From Arthrobacter_D sp015752045 (GTDB lineage Bacteria; Actinomycetota; Actinomycetes; Actinomycetales; Micrococcaceae), in assembly GCF_015752045.1 (NCBI RefSeq), contig NZ_JADOUS010000002.1:310001-374000 (forward strand): a DNA stretch of 64,000 nucleotides, read 5' to 3'. Numbering within the stretch: the stretch's first letter is position 1; the number at the start of each line of letters is the position of its first letter. Shown piece after piece: positions 41,173-50,646 of this stretch. The position numbers and the translations under genes were made by a program. A model generated the notes under the pieces. It saw only the letters and a program-made list of their open reading frames with translations. It was not told where the DNA came from and did no database searches.

Positions 41173-42606
41173 CTAGCTCGGCGAGGGCCCCGGAACCCCT
41201 CCCCGGTCGTGGTCGTCGTCGTCGACCGCCCGCCCCTCGCCGGCCGTGGGCGCTCCTTCTGCCGCCTGGCGTCGGCGGACGCGAGCCACCTGCAGGGCTC
41301 CCGCCACGAGGATGGCGAGCATCAGGCTCCCGAACCCGAGCACCACGATGGCGGGGATGTTGTGGACCGAGACGAGGGGGTCCTCCGCCTGCGGGGCGGG
41401 TGGGGCGGGGATGACCTCGGGCGCCGGCCGGCTGGGCGGTGCGGGAACGGGCGCCGGGGTCTGGCCGCCCCGCCGGTAGAGCTCGATCCACTCGGCCATG
41501 CTGCCCAGCCGGTTCTCCTCCGGCACCGTGACGTCACTGCCCACGGCCGCGGCCACGTCGAGGACCCCGTAGCCGTAGAGGGTGTCGAAGCCCGGCGCTC
41601 CGGCATCCTTCGCCGTACCCACGATGCGGTTGACGACCTGCGCGGCCGAGAGCTCCGGGTACTTCGACCGGATCAGGGCGGCGACGCCCGAGACGAGCGG
41701 AGCGGCGCCGGACGTCCCGGACCAGTCGGCGTAGAACCCGCCGGGCAGTCCGCCCACCAGGTTCTCGGAGGGCGCCGCGACCGCGATACTGATGCCCTCG
41801 CTGGACGCCTCGTCGCTGGCGACGCCGGACCGGTCGAGGCCCGCCACCGCGAGCACTCCGGGGATCGTCGCGGGCGCGCCGACCTGCGCCAGGCCGCCGG
41901 CCCGGTTGCCGGCCGCGGCGACGATCACGACGTCGTTCTGCTCGGCGTGGAGGAAGGCGTCGTCCCAGCTCTCGGGCCAGGCGGTGCTGGTGCTGCCGAG
42001 GGACATGTTGATGACGTCCGCGCCGTGGTCGACGGCCCAGCGGACGGCGTCGGGCACCTGCTCGTCCACGGAGATACCGGCAGGGTTGGGGCCGCTGTTC
42101 GGCCCCTCGATCCAGACGGACACCGCGAGCAGGTCGGCCTTCGGAGCGACACCGACGATGCCGTCCGGACCCGCCCCGTACTGGGAGAACGGCGCCGTCT
42201 CCGCCGGGGGTGTCGCCCCGGCGGTGCTGCTGCCGGAGGGCCTGGGGGCAGGGGCGTCGGTGTGTCCGCGGCCCGCCAGGAGCGTGCTGACCAGGGTCCC
42301 GTGGCTCGGCACCTCACCGATGCCGCGCAGCCCGCCCGGATCTCCCGCGCCCGAGGCATCGGTACCGCCCACCACGGCTCCGGCGAGGTCCGGGTGCGTC
42401 GCGTCCACGCCGCTGTCGATCACGGCCACCGTGACGCCCTCGCCCTGCGTGCTCTTCCAGGCTTCGGCGATGCCGTATTCCTCGAGCCAGTACTCCTTGG
42501 CGCGCACCTGGTCGGCGGCGGCCGGCAGGGCTGCCTGCAGCAGGACGCCCAGGGCGACGACGACGGCCGTCCCCGTCCGGAGGGCCGCGCGGGCTGGGGT
42601 GCGCAT
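41173..42606 (-). CDS. Secreted, membrane-anchored S8 family serine peptidase
   Basis: A 477-residue subtilase with a signal peptide (~1-31, ending PAAAD), a subtilisin domain and a C-terminal anchor helix (IPAIVVLGFGSLMLAILVAGAL) followed by a basic stop-transfer. The catalytic triad is Asp64 (AVIDSGVD), His102 (PSHGTLVS) and the Ser in WSGTSGAAPLVSG (~300); the oxyanion Asn is in AAAGNRAG. The layout resembles mycosins of type VII secretion, but no ESX genes are near. A Pro-rich linker (PAPVPAPPSRPAP) precedes the anchor. It begins 4 bases after the Ppx stop, in the same direction. Confidence 0.92.
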   Translation of the reverse strand: MRTPARAALRTGTAVVVALGVLLQAALPAAADQVRAKEYWLEEYGIAEAWKSTQGEGVTVAVIDSGVDATHPDLAGAVVGGTDASGAGDPGGLRGIGEVPSHGTLVSTLLAGRGHTDAPAPRPSGSSTAGATPPAETAPFSQYGAGPDGIVGVAPKADLLAVSVWIEGPNSGPNPAGISVDEQVPDAVRWAVDHGADVINMSLGSTSTAWPESWDDAFLHAEQNDVVIVAAAGNRAGGLAQVGAPATIPGVLAVAGLDRSGVASDEASSEGISIAVAAPSENLVGGLPGGFYADWSGTSGAAPLVSGVAALIRSKYPELSAAQVVNRIVGTAKDAGAPGFDTLYGYGVLDVAAAVGSDVTVPEENRLGSMAEWIELYRRGGQTPAPVPAPPSRPAPEVIPAPPAPQAEDPLVSVHNIPAIVVLGFGSLMLAILVAGALQVARVRRRQAAEGAPTAGEGRAVDDDDHDRGGVPGPSPS

Positions 42607-42610
42607 CAGC

Positions 42611-44266
42611 TCAGGAGCCCCGCTGGACGACGCTCAGCGCGATCCCGTCGAGGATGTCGTGCTCGCTCGTGATGGCGGTGGTGACCCGCCCGCCGGTCCG
42701 GACCGACACGCGCTCGAGGATCGTCTTCCAGATCAGGGCACCGGCACCGATGACGTCCACCCGGCCGGGATGCATGTAGGGCAGCGCCGCGCGCGCGCCG
42801 CGCGGCCTGTGGAGGAGGTCCGACGCCGCCGCCGAGATCGCCGCGATGGACAGCTCGGTGCCATGGATGCGGTCGGGCTGGTAGTCGGGCAGGTCCAGGG
42901 CGTGCGCGGTCACCGTGGTGACGCTGCCTGCCACGCCGACGATCTTCGTGACCCGGTCCAGTGGCACCTCGTCCGCCGCTTCACCGATGAGGCGCACGAC
43001 CTCCGCCTCCATGGCCGTGATCTGTTCCTCGGACGGCGGGTCGTCCCGCAGGAAACGCTCCGTGAAGCGAACGCAGCCCATGTCCGTGCTGCGCGCGGCG
43101 ATCAGTCCCTCGATCGTGCCCGCGACGAACTCCGTGCTGCCCCCGCCGAGGTCGATCACGAGCACGGTCTCGTCCGCGTCCGTCGCCAGCACGCTGACGG
43201 CGCCGTCGAAGGAGAGCTGCGCCTCCTCGTCCCCGGAGACGACCTCGGGCTCGACGCCGAGGCGCGCCCGGATGCCGTCCACGAAGTCCTGCCGGTTCTC
43301 GGCGTCCCGCGATGCCGACGTCGCCACGAACCGCACCGGCGGGTTCCCGTGGTGCGCGATCAGGGCCGCGTACTCCTCAGCGGCGGCGAAGGTGCGCTCG
43401 AGGGCGGCCTCGGACAAGCGCCCGGTCGCGTCGACGCCCTCACCGAGCCGCACCACGCGCATGAGGCGCACGACGTCGGTCAGCACGCCGTCCTGGATGT
43501 CGGCGATCAGCAGGCGGATCGAGTTGGTGCCGCAGTCGATGGCAGCGGTGCGCATGGCTTCTCCTCGCGGGGGTGCGGTCGTGGACGCCTCGGCGGCACC
43601 GCGTCGGCGTGCCGCACGCTTGGCCTCGAGGTCCTCGGGGCTGAGTCCCTGCGTCCTGGTGTGGCGGCTGAGGTCGGCGTCGGGCGCCTGGCCCGTGGTG
43701 TCCCACGCTCCCTCGCAGTAACAGCGGTCCGGGGTCCACCACGGGGCGATGCGGCTGATCGACTCGTCGCCCAGCGGGTTCACGCCGGGACCGGCAGCGA
43801 GTGCGTGGCCCGTCAGCACGTGCAGGCATTTCACGCGCGTCGGCATCCCGCCGGCCGACACGCCGTCGATCTCGGGGACCGGGCCCGTGCCGGCGCGCAG
43901 CCCGACGGCGTCGCGTGCCGCGAGGTAGGCGAGGTGCGCCCCGCGGTAGCCCTCCGCGAGGTCGGGGTCCGCGGTGAGTCGGTCGCTCATCTCGGTCATC
44001 ACGCCGTCGGCCTCGAGGCGGGACACCGCCGCGGTGATGACCGGGTGCGTCAGGTAGTAGGTGGTGGGGAACGGGATGCCGTTGGACAGGCGCGGGGCCG
44101 TGGTGGCGACGAGCGGGTTCCCGCAGACGCACCGGGCGCCGATCTCGACGACGTCGCGGACGGGACGCCCCAGCTGACGGCTGAGGACGTCGAGGTCGCG
44201 GTCGCTCGGGGTCCTGCGATCCTTCGAGCGGTCCTCGAGGGTGTCGTGCTGCTCGTGCTGGGTCAC
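42611..44266 (-). CDS. DUF501 and Ppx/GppA phosphatase in one continuous reading frame
   Basis: Residues 1-237 are a DUF501 protein (SRQLGRPVRDVVEIGARCVCGNP, GGMPTRVKCLHVLTGH, conserved Cys residues in CYCEGAW). Residues 238-551 are a complete Ppx/GppA exopolyphosphatase-like domain (AAIDCGTNSIRLLI, VIDLGGGSTEFVAG, GVAGSVTTVTA), which hydrolyses polyphosphate or pppGpp. There is no stop codon between them. In related genomes, from memory, these are separate adjacent genes. The internal ATG at 43555 has a strong GAGGAG site 5 bases before it, so the phosphatase may be made alone as well as fused. Start GTG 44266 follows AAGGAAGGA. It lies between ftsB and the S8 peptidase gene. Confidence 0.85.
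   Translation of the reverse strand: MTQHEQHDTLEDRSKDRRTPSDRDLDVLSRQLGRPVRDVVEIGARCVCGNPLVATTAPRLSNGIPFPTTYYLTHPVITAAVSRLEADGVMTEMSDRLTADPDLAEGYRGAHLAYLAARDAVGLRAGTGPVPEIDGVSAGGMPTRVKCLHVLTGHALAAGPGVNPLGDESISRIAPWWTPDRCYCEGAWDTTGQAPDADLSRHTRTQGLSPEDLEAKRAARRRGAAEASTTAPPRGEAMRTAAIDCGTNSIRLLIADIQDGVLTDVVRLMRVVRLGEGVDATGRLSEAALERTFAAAEEYAALIAHHGNPPVRFVATSASRDAENRQDFVDGIRARLGVEPEVVSGDEEAQLSFDGAVSVLATDADETVLVIDLGGGSTEFVAGTIEGLIAARSTDMGCVRFTERFLRDDPPSEEQITAMEAEVVRLIGEAADEVPLDRVTKIVGVAGSVTTVTAHALDLPDYQPDRIHGTELSIAAISAAASDLLHRPRGARAALPYMHPGRVDVIGAGALIWKTILERVSVRTGGRVTTAITSEHDILDGIALSVVQRGS
43561..43566 (-). promoter_or_regulatory. Internal ribosome-binding site for the Ppx/GppA part
   Basis: GAGGAG lies 5 bases before the in-frame ATG at 43555, where the phosphatase homology starts (MRTAAIDCGTNS). 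It would let the phosphatase be translated as a separate 314-residue protein. Confidence 0.6.
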
Positions 44267-44350
44267 GCTGTTCCTTCCTTGATACGCCCTGAGGATACGC
44301 GGCGGGGGTGCGCCGCGGGCGTACGGTCCGGCGGGGCACACGGTCCGTAC

Positions 44351-44379
44351 GGGGCGTCGCCTCGGTGGCGAGGTGCCCC
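44351..44379 (-). terminator. Hairpin after ftsB
   Basis: GGGGC/GCCCC outer and CGCC/GGCG inner stems around a 5-base loop lie 6 bases after the ftsB stop. A second inverted repeat CGTACGG/CCGTACG (44320-44351) precedes it. Confidence 0.5.
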
Positions 44380-44384
44380 GTCGC

Positions 44385-45188
44385 TCAGTCCGTCGCCGCG
44401 CGGGTGACCGACCCCCAGAGGGAGTCGACCCAGGGCAAATCGGTGGGTTCGGCAGTCGATCCCTCCCCCGTGCTCTCCTCCAGGCCCTCGCCGCCCTTGA
44501 CGAGGTAGCGGGTCTCGCCCGGCATCACGAGGAAGATCCGCTCGCGGGCCTGCTGCTTCACGAAGGCAGGATCGTCCCAGCGTGCGAGTTCCGAGGTGTA
44601 GTCGGCCTGTTCCTGCTGCTGCCGGGCGATGTCCGCCCGGAGGGCGTCGAGCTCGGTCTGCTGCTGCAGGTAGCGGCTCACGGACGGCGCCAGCAGCACG
44701 ATCACGGCGACGAGGACGACGGCGAGGGCGAGCAGGCGTCCCGAGAAGGCCTTCGCCGGGATAGGTGTCGCTTCCTCGGCCGGTTCGATGACCGACTCCG
44801 CCCGCCTCGACCCGAGCCGCCCGCGCCGGATGGCGCCGGCCAGCTGGGACCGTTCCGCCGCCCGGGCCGCGGACGCCGACGGAGCCGGGGCCCCGGCGAC
44901 GTCCGGTCGCGGTGGACGGGCCGACGACGTCGCGCCGGCGCGGGGTGCGCCGGAGGCACCCGACCCCGCTGCCGCCCGCGGGTCCTTCGTCGCCGAAGGG
45001 CCAGCGGTGCGCTGTGCGGACGGCTTCCGCGGCGACGACCCGGCGGGCCGGGGTGTCGCCGGCGCGTGGCCGGCGGCACGGGAGCCGTGGGCAGGGGGCT
45101 GGCCCTTGGACGTGCCGGGACCCGGCCGCTCCTCCGCCGCTGGCGTCGGGCGGCCGGCTCGCGGCACGTTAGGGCGGCGGACGGTCAT
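44385..45188 (-). CDS. FtsB/DivIC family septum formation initiator protein
   Basis: A 267-residue protein of the FtsB/DivIC type, part of the divisome FtsQBL complex. It has an unusually long disordered cytoplasmic N terminus (~1-145, Ala/Pro/Arg-rich). One helix follows (LLALAVVLVAVIVLLAPSV), then a coiled coil (QQQTELDALRADIARQQQEQADY) and the motif WDDPAFVKQQARERIFLVMPGE. In E. coli the protein is ~100 residues. The order eno-ftsB-DUF501-ppx is conserved in actinobacteria and supports the call. A short hairpin separates it from eno. Confidence 0.88.
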   Translation of the reverse strand: MTVRRPNVPRAGRPTPAAEERPGPGTSKGQPPAHGSRAAGHAPATPRPAGSSPRKPSAQRTAGPSATKDPRAAAGSGASGAPRAGATSSARPPRPDVAGAPAPSASAARAAERSQLAGAIRRGRLGSRRAESVIEPAEEATPIPAKAFSGRLLALAVVLVAVIVLLAPSVSRYLQQQTELDALRADIARQQQEQADYTSELARWDDPAFVKQQARERIFLVMPGETRYLVKGGEGLEESTGEGSTAEPTDLPWVDSLWGSVTRAATD

Positions 45189-45224
45189 GGAGCTCCTCGT
45201 CGATGCTTTCGCGTGTGGTCGCGT

Positions 45225-45242
45225 GGGTCCTTCACAGGACCC
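45225..45242 (-). terminator. Small hairpin between eno and ftsB
   Basis: GGGTCCT-tcac-AGGACCC, a perfect 7-base stem with a 4-base loop, 41 bases after the eno stop. It may partly terminate eno transcripts. A second stem GAGGG-taaccg-CCCTC lies at 45250-45265. Confidence 0.45.
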
Positions 45243-45283
45243 GTCTAACGAGGGTAACCGCCCTCTCGATCAACTGCGGACGA

Positions 45284-46564
<1,281 letters not shown>

Positions 46565-46725
46565 GGAATAGCTCCTCTTCGTTGGAGTGTAAGGATCACA
46601 TCCTGTTGGACGTCTTTGTCAGGGCAACGGAGGTGTTGCTCCCAGCCTAGTTCACGTGCGTCCCGCCGGTGCCGTGGGTCACGCGGTTGTGACGCGGCCT
46701 GCGGGCCTGCGGACCGGATCCGGAC

Positions 46726-47514
46726 TCATGCCCCGTCGAGGGCATCCCGCTGGTAGTCGAGCACGGCGCGGCGCAGGGCACGCTCCGGGTCGAGGCCCGC
46801 GCCGAGGGCCCGGCGGACCAGTGCGAGCAGTTCCAGGCCGAGCTCGGCCTCGTCCCCGGCCTCGTTCCCGGGCTCATCCCCGGCTGGTGGCTCCTGCCGG
46901 TCCTCCCCCGCGCGCCCGAGGGCCTTCGCGGCGAAGGCCAGGGCGGGGAGGTGGTGCGGGATGCCGTCGAACGGCGAGGTGCGGGCCGGCCGCTCCCGGG
47001 CCTTCACGGCCTGCCACATGGCGACGATCCCGTCGATCGACGGCGGCACCGCGGCACGCCCGTCGGGGTCGGCTGCGGCGGCGTCTGCGGCGGCGGCGTC
47101 GGCACGCCCGTCGGGGTCGGCTGCGGCGCGGAGGCTCCCGTCCCCGGCGAACACGTGCGGGTTCCGGCGCACCAGTTTGTCGGTGAGCCCTTCCGCCACC
47201 TCGGCGAAGCCGAAGGAGCCCGCCTCGGCCCGGAGCTGCGCATGGAGGACCACCTGGAACAGGACGTCGCCGAGCTCGCCCCGCAGTTCGTCGAGAAGCG
47301 CCCGGTCCGGGGTCCCGGCCCGCGCGACGTCGTCGACCGCCTCGTAGAGCTCGTACGTCTCCTCCACGAGGTACTCGAGCAGGGCAGCGTGGTCGAGGGC
47401 GGCCGTCCACGGGCAGTGGCTGCGGAGCAGGGCGACCACCTCGATGAGCCGCTCGACCGCCGCGCCCGGGGAGTTCCCGGGCGCGGCGTCGCGTGCTGCC
47501 GTGGCGTCCGTCAC
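46726..47514 (-). CDS. mazG: Nucleoside triphosphate pyrophosphohydrolase MazG
   Basis: MazG hydrolyses NTPs or dNTPs to monophosphates and pyrophosphate, cleaning the nucleotide pool. The 262-residue protein has the helical motif YLVEETYELYEA (metal-binding EExxE) and ELGDVLFQVVLHAQLR (ExxD), then FAEVAEGLTDKLVRRNPHVF. The C-terminal half looks degenerate compared with the two-domain E. coli enzyme. A 16-residue tandem duplication (DPDGRADAAAADAAAA, then DPDGRA again) lies in the linker between halves. It begins 8 bases after add and is probably in that operon. Confidence 0.9.
   Translation of the reverse strand: MTDATAARDAAPGNSPGAAVERLIEVVALLRSHCPWTAALDHAALLEYLVEETYELYEAVDDVARAGTPDRALLDELRGELGDVLFQVVLHAQLRAEAGSFGFAEVAEGLTDKLVRRNPHVFAGDGSLRAAADPDGRADAAAADAAAADPDGRAAVPPSIDGIVAMWQAVKARERPARTSPFDGIPHHLPALAFAAKALGRAGEDRQEPPAGDEPGNEAGDEAELGLELLALVRRALGAGLDPERALRRAVLDYQRDALDGA
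47053..47128. repeat. 48-base tandem duplication inside mazG
   Basis: A 28-base sequence recurs exactly 48 bases later (47053-47080 and 47101-47128), leaving the reading frame intact and adding 16 Ala/Asp-rich residues to the linker. Confidence 0.75.
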
Positions 47515-47522
47515 CCGGTGGT

Positions 47523-48680
47523 TCAGGCGGAGGCCTGCCGGGCGGCGGCGTCGAAGCGCTGCGCGATGTGCTCGGCGAGGGCCTCGCGGTCCTCGAGCGG
47601 CAGGAACGCGGCGTCGACGGCGTTCAGGGTGAGCTCCAGGAGGTCGCCGAGGTCGTACCCGAAGGTCTCGACGAGCAGCTCGAACTCACCGGTCAGCGTC
47701 ACGCCGCTCATGAGCCGGTTGTCGGTGTTGACGGTGACCTTGAAGCCCAGCTGGTAGAGCAGGTCGAAGGGGTGCGCGTCGATGGTGTCGCCGAAGGCCT
47801 CGATGGCCCCGGTCTGCAGGTTCGACGACGGGCACAGCTCGAGCGCGATCCCCCGGTCCCGCACCCACGACGCGACCAGGCCGAGGTTCGCGATGCCCAC
47901 CTCTTCGCCGTCGGCGGCCTGCTCGTCCGCCGATTCCTCGATCTCGATGTCCTCGGCGATACGGACGCCGTGGCCGAGGCGCAGGGCGCGGCCGGCGACG
48001 AGCGCGTCCCGGATGCTGTCGAGGCCTGCCGCCTCTCCCGCGTGGACGGTCACGGGGAACTGCTCGGAGGCCAGGAAGGTTAACGCATCGGCGAAGCGGG
48101 ACGCCGGGAAGCCGTTCTCCGCACCGGCGATGTCGAAGCCGACGGCACCGCGGTCGCGGTGGCGGAGGGCGAGCTCGGCGATCTCCTGGCCGCGGTCGGC
48201 ATGACGCATCGCCGTGATGAGCTGGCCCACCTGGATGACGCGGCCGGCGGCGATTGCTGCTGCGGCGCCTGCCTCGAGCCCCTCCTGCACGGCCTCGACG
48301 GCCTCGTCGAGGCTCAGGCCCTGCTGCGTGTGCTGCTCGGGGGCCCAGCGGACCTCAGCGTAGACGACGCCGTCGAGCGCGAGGTCCTCGACGAACTCCC
48401 GGGCCACCCGGATGAGCCCGTCGCGCGTCTGCATGACGGCGATCGTGTGGTCGAACGTCTCGAGGTACCGCTCGAGGGATCCGGAGTCCGCGGATTCGCG
48501 GAACCAGGCACCGAGCGACTCGGCGTCGGACGCCGGCAGCTTATGGCCGACCGCGGCGGCGAGCTCGAGGATGGTGGCCGGCCGCAGCCCGCCGTCGAGG
48601 TGGTCGTGGAGGGAGACCTTCGGGAGGGTCAGGATGTCGATGGCAGCGTCGGAGACGGCGTCGTTCTGGGTCTGGGTCAC
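47523..48680 (-). CDS. add: Adenosine deaminase
   Basis: Add converts adenosine and deoxyadenosine to (deoxy)inosine in purine salvage. The 385-residue TIM-barrel protein has the zinc motif LHDHLDGG near its start, VTVHAGEAAG with the third zinc His and catalytic Glu, LELCPSSNLQTG, and VNTDNRLMSG with catalytic Asp. GTG 48680 is chosen because homologues start just there; the frame runs further upstream through Arg/Pro-rich sequence without homology. It follows deoA by 168 bases and is followed by mazG. Confidence 0.95.
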   Translation of the reverse strand: MTQTQNDAVSDAAIDILTLPKVSLHDHLDGGLRPATILELAAAVGHKLPASDAESLGAWFRESADSGSLERYLETFDHTIAVMQTRDGLIRVAREFVEDLALDGVVYAEVRWAPEQHTQQGLSLDEAVEAVQEGLEAGAAAAIAAGRVIQVGQLITAMRHADRGQEIAELALRHRDRGAVGFDIAGAENGFPASRFADALTFLASEQFPVTVHAGEAAGLDSIRDALVAGRALRLGHGVRIAEDIEIEESADEQAADGEEVGIANLGLVASWVRDRGIALELCPSSNLQTGAIEAFGDTIDAHPFDLLYQLGFKVTVNTDNRLMSGVTLTGEFELLVETFGYDLGDLLELTLNAVDAAFLPLEDREALAEHIAQRFDAAARQASA

Positions 48681-48848
48681 GCTGCCCAGCCTACGCGATG
48701 CGCATCGGCGCGGGCCGTCCCGGGCCGGCCGGCGGCGGGGTCCCGGCCCCGGCCGGTCGGCCTCCCGGGCGGGATACGCAGCGGCCGGCCTCACCCGGGG
48801 ATGGGGCCGGCCGCACGTGCGCCGGGGGTCCCCCGGCCGGGCGTCCGC

Positions 48849-50135
48849 CTAGGCGATGCGGTCGATGATGAGCTGCTGAGCGGGCCGCGATCCCTCGGGC
48901 GCGATCACGACGGCGTCCGCCAGCGCCTCGCGCGCACGCCCGAACCTGTCGGGGGTGTCGGTGAGGAGCGTCATCAGGGGCTCGCCCGCGCGCACCGTGG
49001 CCCCGGGCTTCGCGTGCATCCGCACGCCGGCGCCCGCCTGCACCTGGTCCTCCTTGCGGGCGCGGCCGGCGCCGAGGCGCCACGCGGCCACGCCCACGGC
49101 CAGCGCGTCCAGGCCCACGAGGACGCCGTCGGCGGGAGCGAGGATGACCTCGGACTCCTTCGCGACCGGCAGGGCCGCGCGCGGGTCGCCGCCCTGCGCC
49201 TCGATCATCCTGTTCCACACGTCCATGGCGCGGCCGTCCTTCAGGGCGGCGGCGGGATCGGCGTCGCGGACGCCGGCGCAGGCGAGCATCTCCTCCGCGA
49301 GGCGGACGGTGAGCTCGACGACGTCGGACGGTCCGCCGCCGGCGAGGACCTCGACCGACTCCTCGACCTCGATGGCGTTGCCGGCGGTGAGGCCCAGCGG
49401 GGTGCTCATGTCGGTCAGGAGTGCCACGGTGTTGACGCCGGCGTCCTTGCCGAGGGCCACCATGGTCTCGGCGAGCTCGCGGGCCTGGTCGACGTCCTTC
49501 ATGAAGGCACCGCTGCCCACCTTGACGTCGAGGACGAGCGAGCCGGTGCCCTCCGCGATCTTCTTGCTCATGATCGAGGACGCGATGAGGGGGATCGCCT
49601 CGACGGTGCCGGTGACGTCGCGGAGCGCGTACAGCTTCTTGTCGGCGGGCGCCAGGCCGGTGCCGGCCGCGCAGATGACCGCGCCCACCTCCGCGAGCTG
49701 GCGCAGCATGTCCTCGTTGCTGAGATGCGCCTGCCAGCCGGGGATGGATTCGAGCTTGTCCAGGGTCCCGCCGGTGTGCCCGAGGCCCCGGCCGGACAGC
49801 TGCGGCACGGCGACGCCGAAGACGGCGACCAGCGGGGCGAGCGGCAGGGTGATCTTGTCCCCCACCCCTCCGGTGGAGTGCTTGTCACTCGTCGGGCGGC
49901 CGAGCGAGGAGAAGTCCATGCGCTCGCCCGAGGCGATCATCGCCGCCGTCCAGCGCGAGATCTCGGCACGGTCCATGCCGTTGAGGAGGATCGCCATGTT
50001 GAGGGCGGCCATCTGCTCGTCGGCGATGGCGCCGCGGGTGTAGGCGTCGATGGTCCAGTCGATCTGCTCGGGCGAGAGGGTGCCGTGGTCACGCTTGATA
50101 CGGATGATGTCGACGGCGTCGAAGGCTTCGGTCAT
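48849..50135 (-). CDS. deoA: Thymidine/pyrimidine-nucleoside phosphorylase
   Basis: The enzyme splits thymidine, deoxyuridine or uridine with phosphate to base and (deoxy)ribose-1-phosphate. The 428-residue protein has the KHSTGGVGDK phosphate loop (~82-91), the signature SGRGLGHTGGTLDKLESIPG (~109-128), and DVKVGSGAFMK. The family includes thymidine phosphorylase and broader pyrimidine-nucleoside phosphorylases; specificity cannot be told. ATG 50135 has GGAGGATCC-type context just upstream. It lies downstream of cdd in the salvage operon. Confidence 0.95.
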   Translation of the reverse strand: MTEAFDAVDIIRIKRDHGTLSPEQIDWTIDAYTRGAIADEQMAALNMAILLNGMDRAEISRWTAAMIASGERMDFSSLGRPTSDKHSTGGVGDKITLPLAPLVAVFGVAVPQLSGRGLGHTGGTLDKLESIPGWQAHLSNEDMLRQLAEVGAVICAAGTGLAPADKKLYALRDVTGTVEAIPLIASSIMSKKIAEGTGSLVLDVKVGSGAFMKDVDQARELAETMVALGKDAGVNTVALLTDMSTPLGLTAGNAIEVEESVEVLAGGGPSDVVELTVRLAEEMLACAGVRDADPAAALKDGRAMDVWNRMIEAQGGDPRAALPVAKESEVILAPADGVLVGLDALAVGVAAWRLGAGRARKEDQVQAGAGVRMHAKPGATVRAGEPLMTLLTDTPDRFGRAREALADAVVIAPEGSRPAQQLIIDRIA

Positions 50136-50227
50136 GGAGGATCCTCGGATCTGTTCGGGGCGTGTACGCGATGGGAAGGATGGGGCGGGGCGCGACCGGT
50201 CCGGCCGCGCCCCGTCGGAGGGGGTGC

Positions 50228-50635
50228 TCAGGCGAGGTGCTGCGGCCCGAAGGCGTCCGGCAGGACCTCGTCCATGGTGCGGACGCCGCTGACGGTCAGG
50301 AGCACCATGTCCGGTGCCCGGAACTCGTACAGCAGCTGGCGGCAGCGTCCGCACGGCATGAGGGTGTTGCCCTCGCCGTCCACGCAGCTGAAGGCCCGGA
50401 TGCGCCCGCCGCCGCTCATGGCGAGCGCACTGACGAGCGCGCACTCGGCGCACAGCGTCAGTCCGTAGGACGCGTTCTCCACGTTGCAGCCGGAGATGAT
50501 CCGGCCGTCGTCGAGGAGTGCCGCCGCTCCGACGGGGAACTTCGAATAGGGGACGTAGGCGTTCTTCATCGCCGCCGTCGCGGTGGCGGTGAGGGTGTCC
50601 CAGGGGATCCCATCGGGGGTCGTGGTCTCGGTCAT
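50228..50635 (-). CDS. cdd: Cytidine deaminase
   Basis: Cdd converts cytidine and deoxycytidine to uridine and deoxyuridine, which DeoA can then cleave. The 135-residue tetrameric-type enzyme has FPVGAALL, the GCNVENASYGLTLCAECALVSA block (zinc Cys and catalytic Glu) and PCGRCRQLLYEF (two zinc Cys). It follows the permease genes by 11 bases and precedes deoA by 92. Length is standard. Confidence 0.97.
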   Translation of the reverse strand: MTETTTPDGIPWDTLTATATAAMKNAYVPYSKFPVGAAALLDDGRIISGCNVENASYGLTLCAECALVSALAMSGGGRIRAFSCVDGEGNTLMPCGRCRQLLYEFRAPDMVLLTVSGVRTMDEVLPDAFGPQHLA

Positions 50636-50646
50636 GGCGGGTGCTC

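Noticed and set aside
41173..42606. Type VII secretion locus suggested by a mycosin-like protease
   Set aside because: No EsxA/B, EccC or other ESX genes are in the window, and the fold and anchor alone are common in secreted subtilases.
41792..44407. An 871-codon plus-strand open frame
   Set aside because: Antisense to the S8 peptidase and DUF501-Ppx genes; no protein-like motifs.
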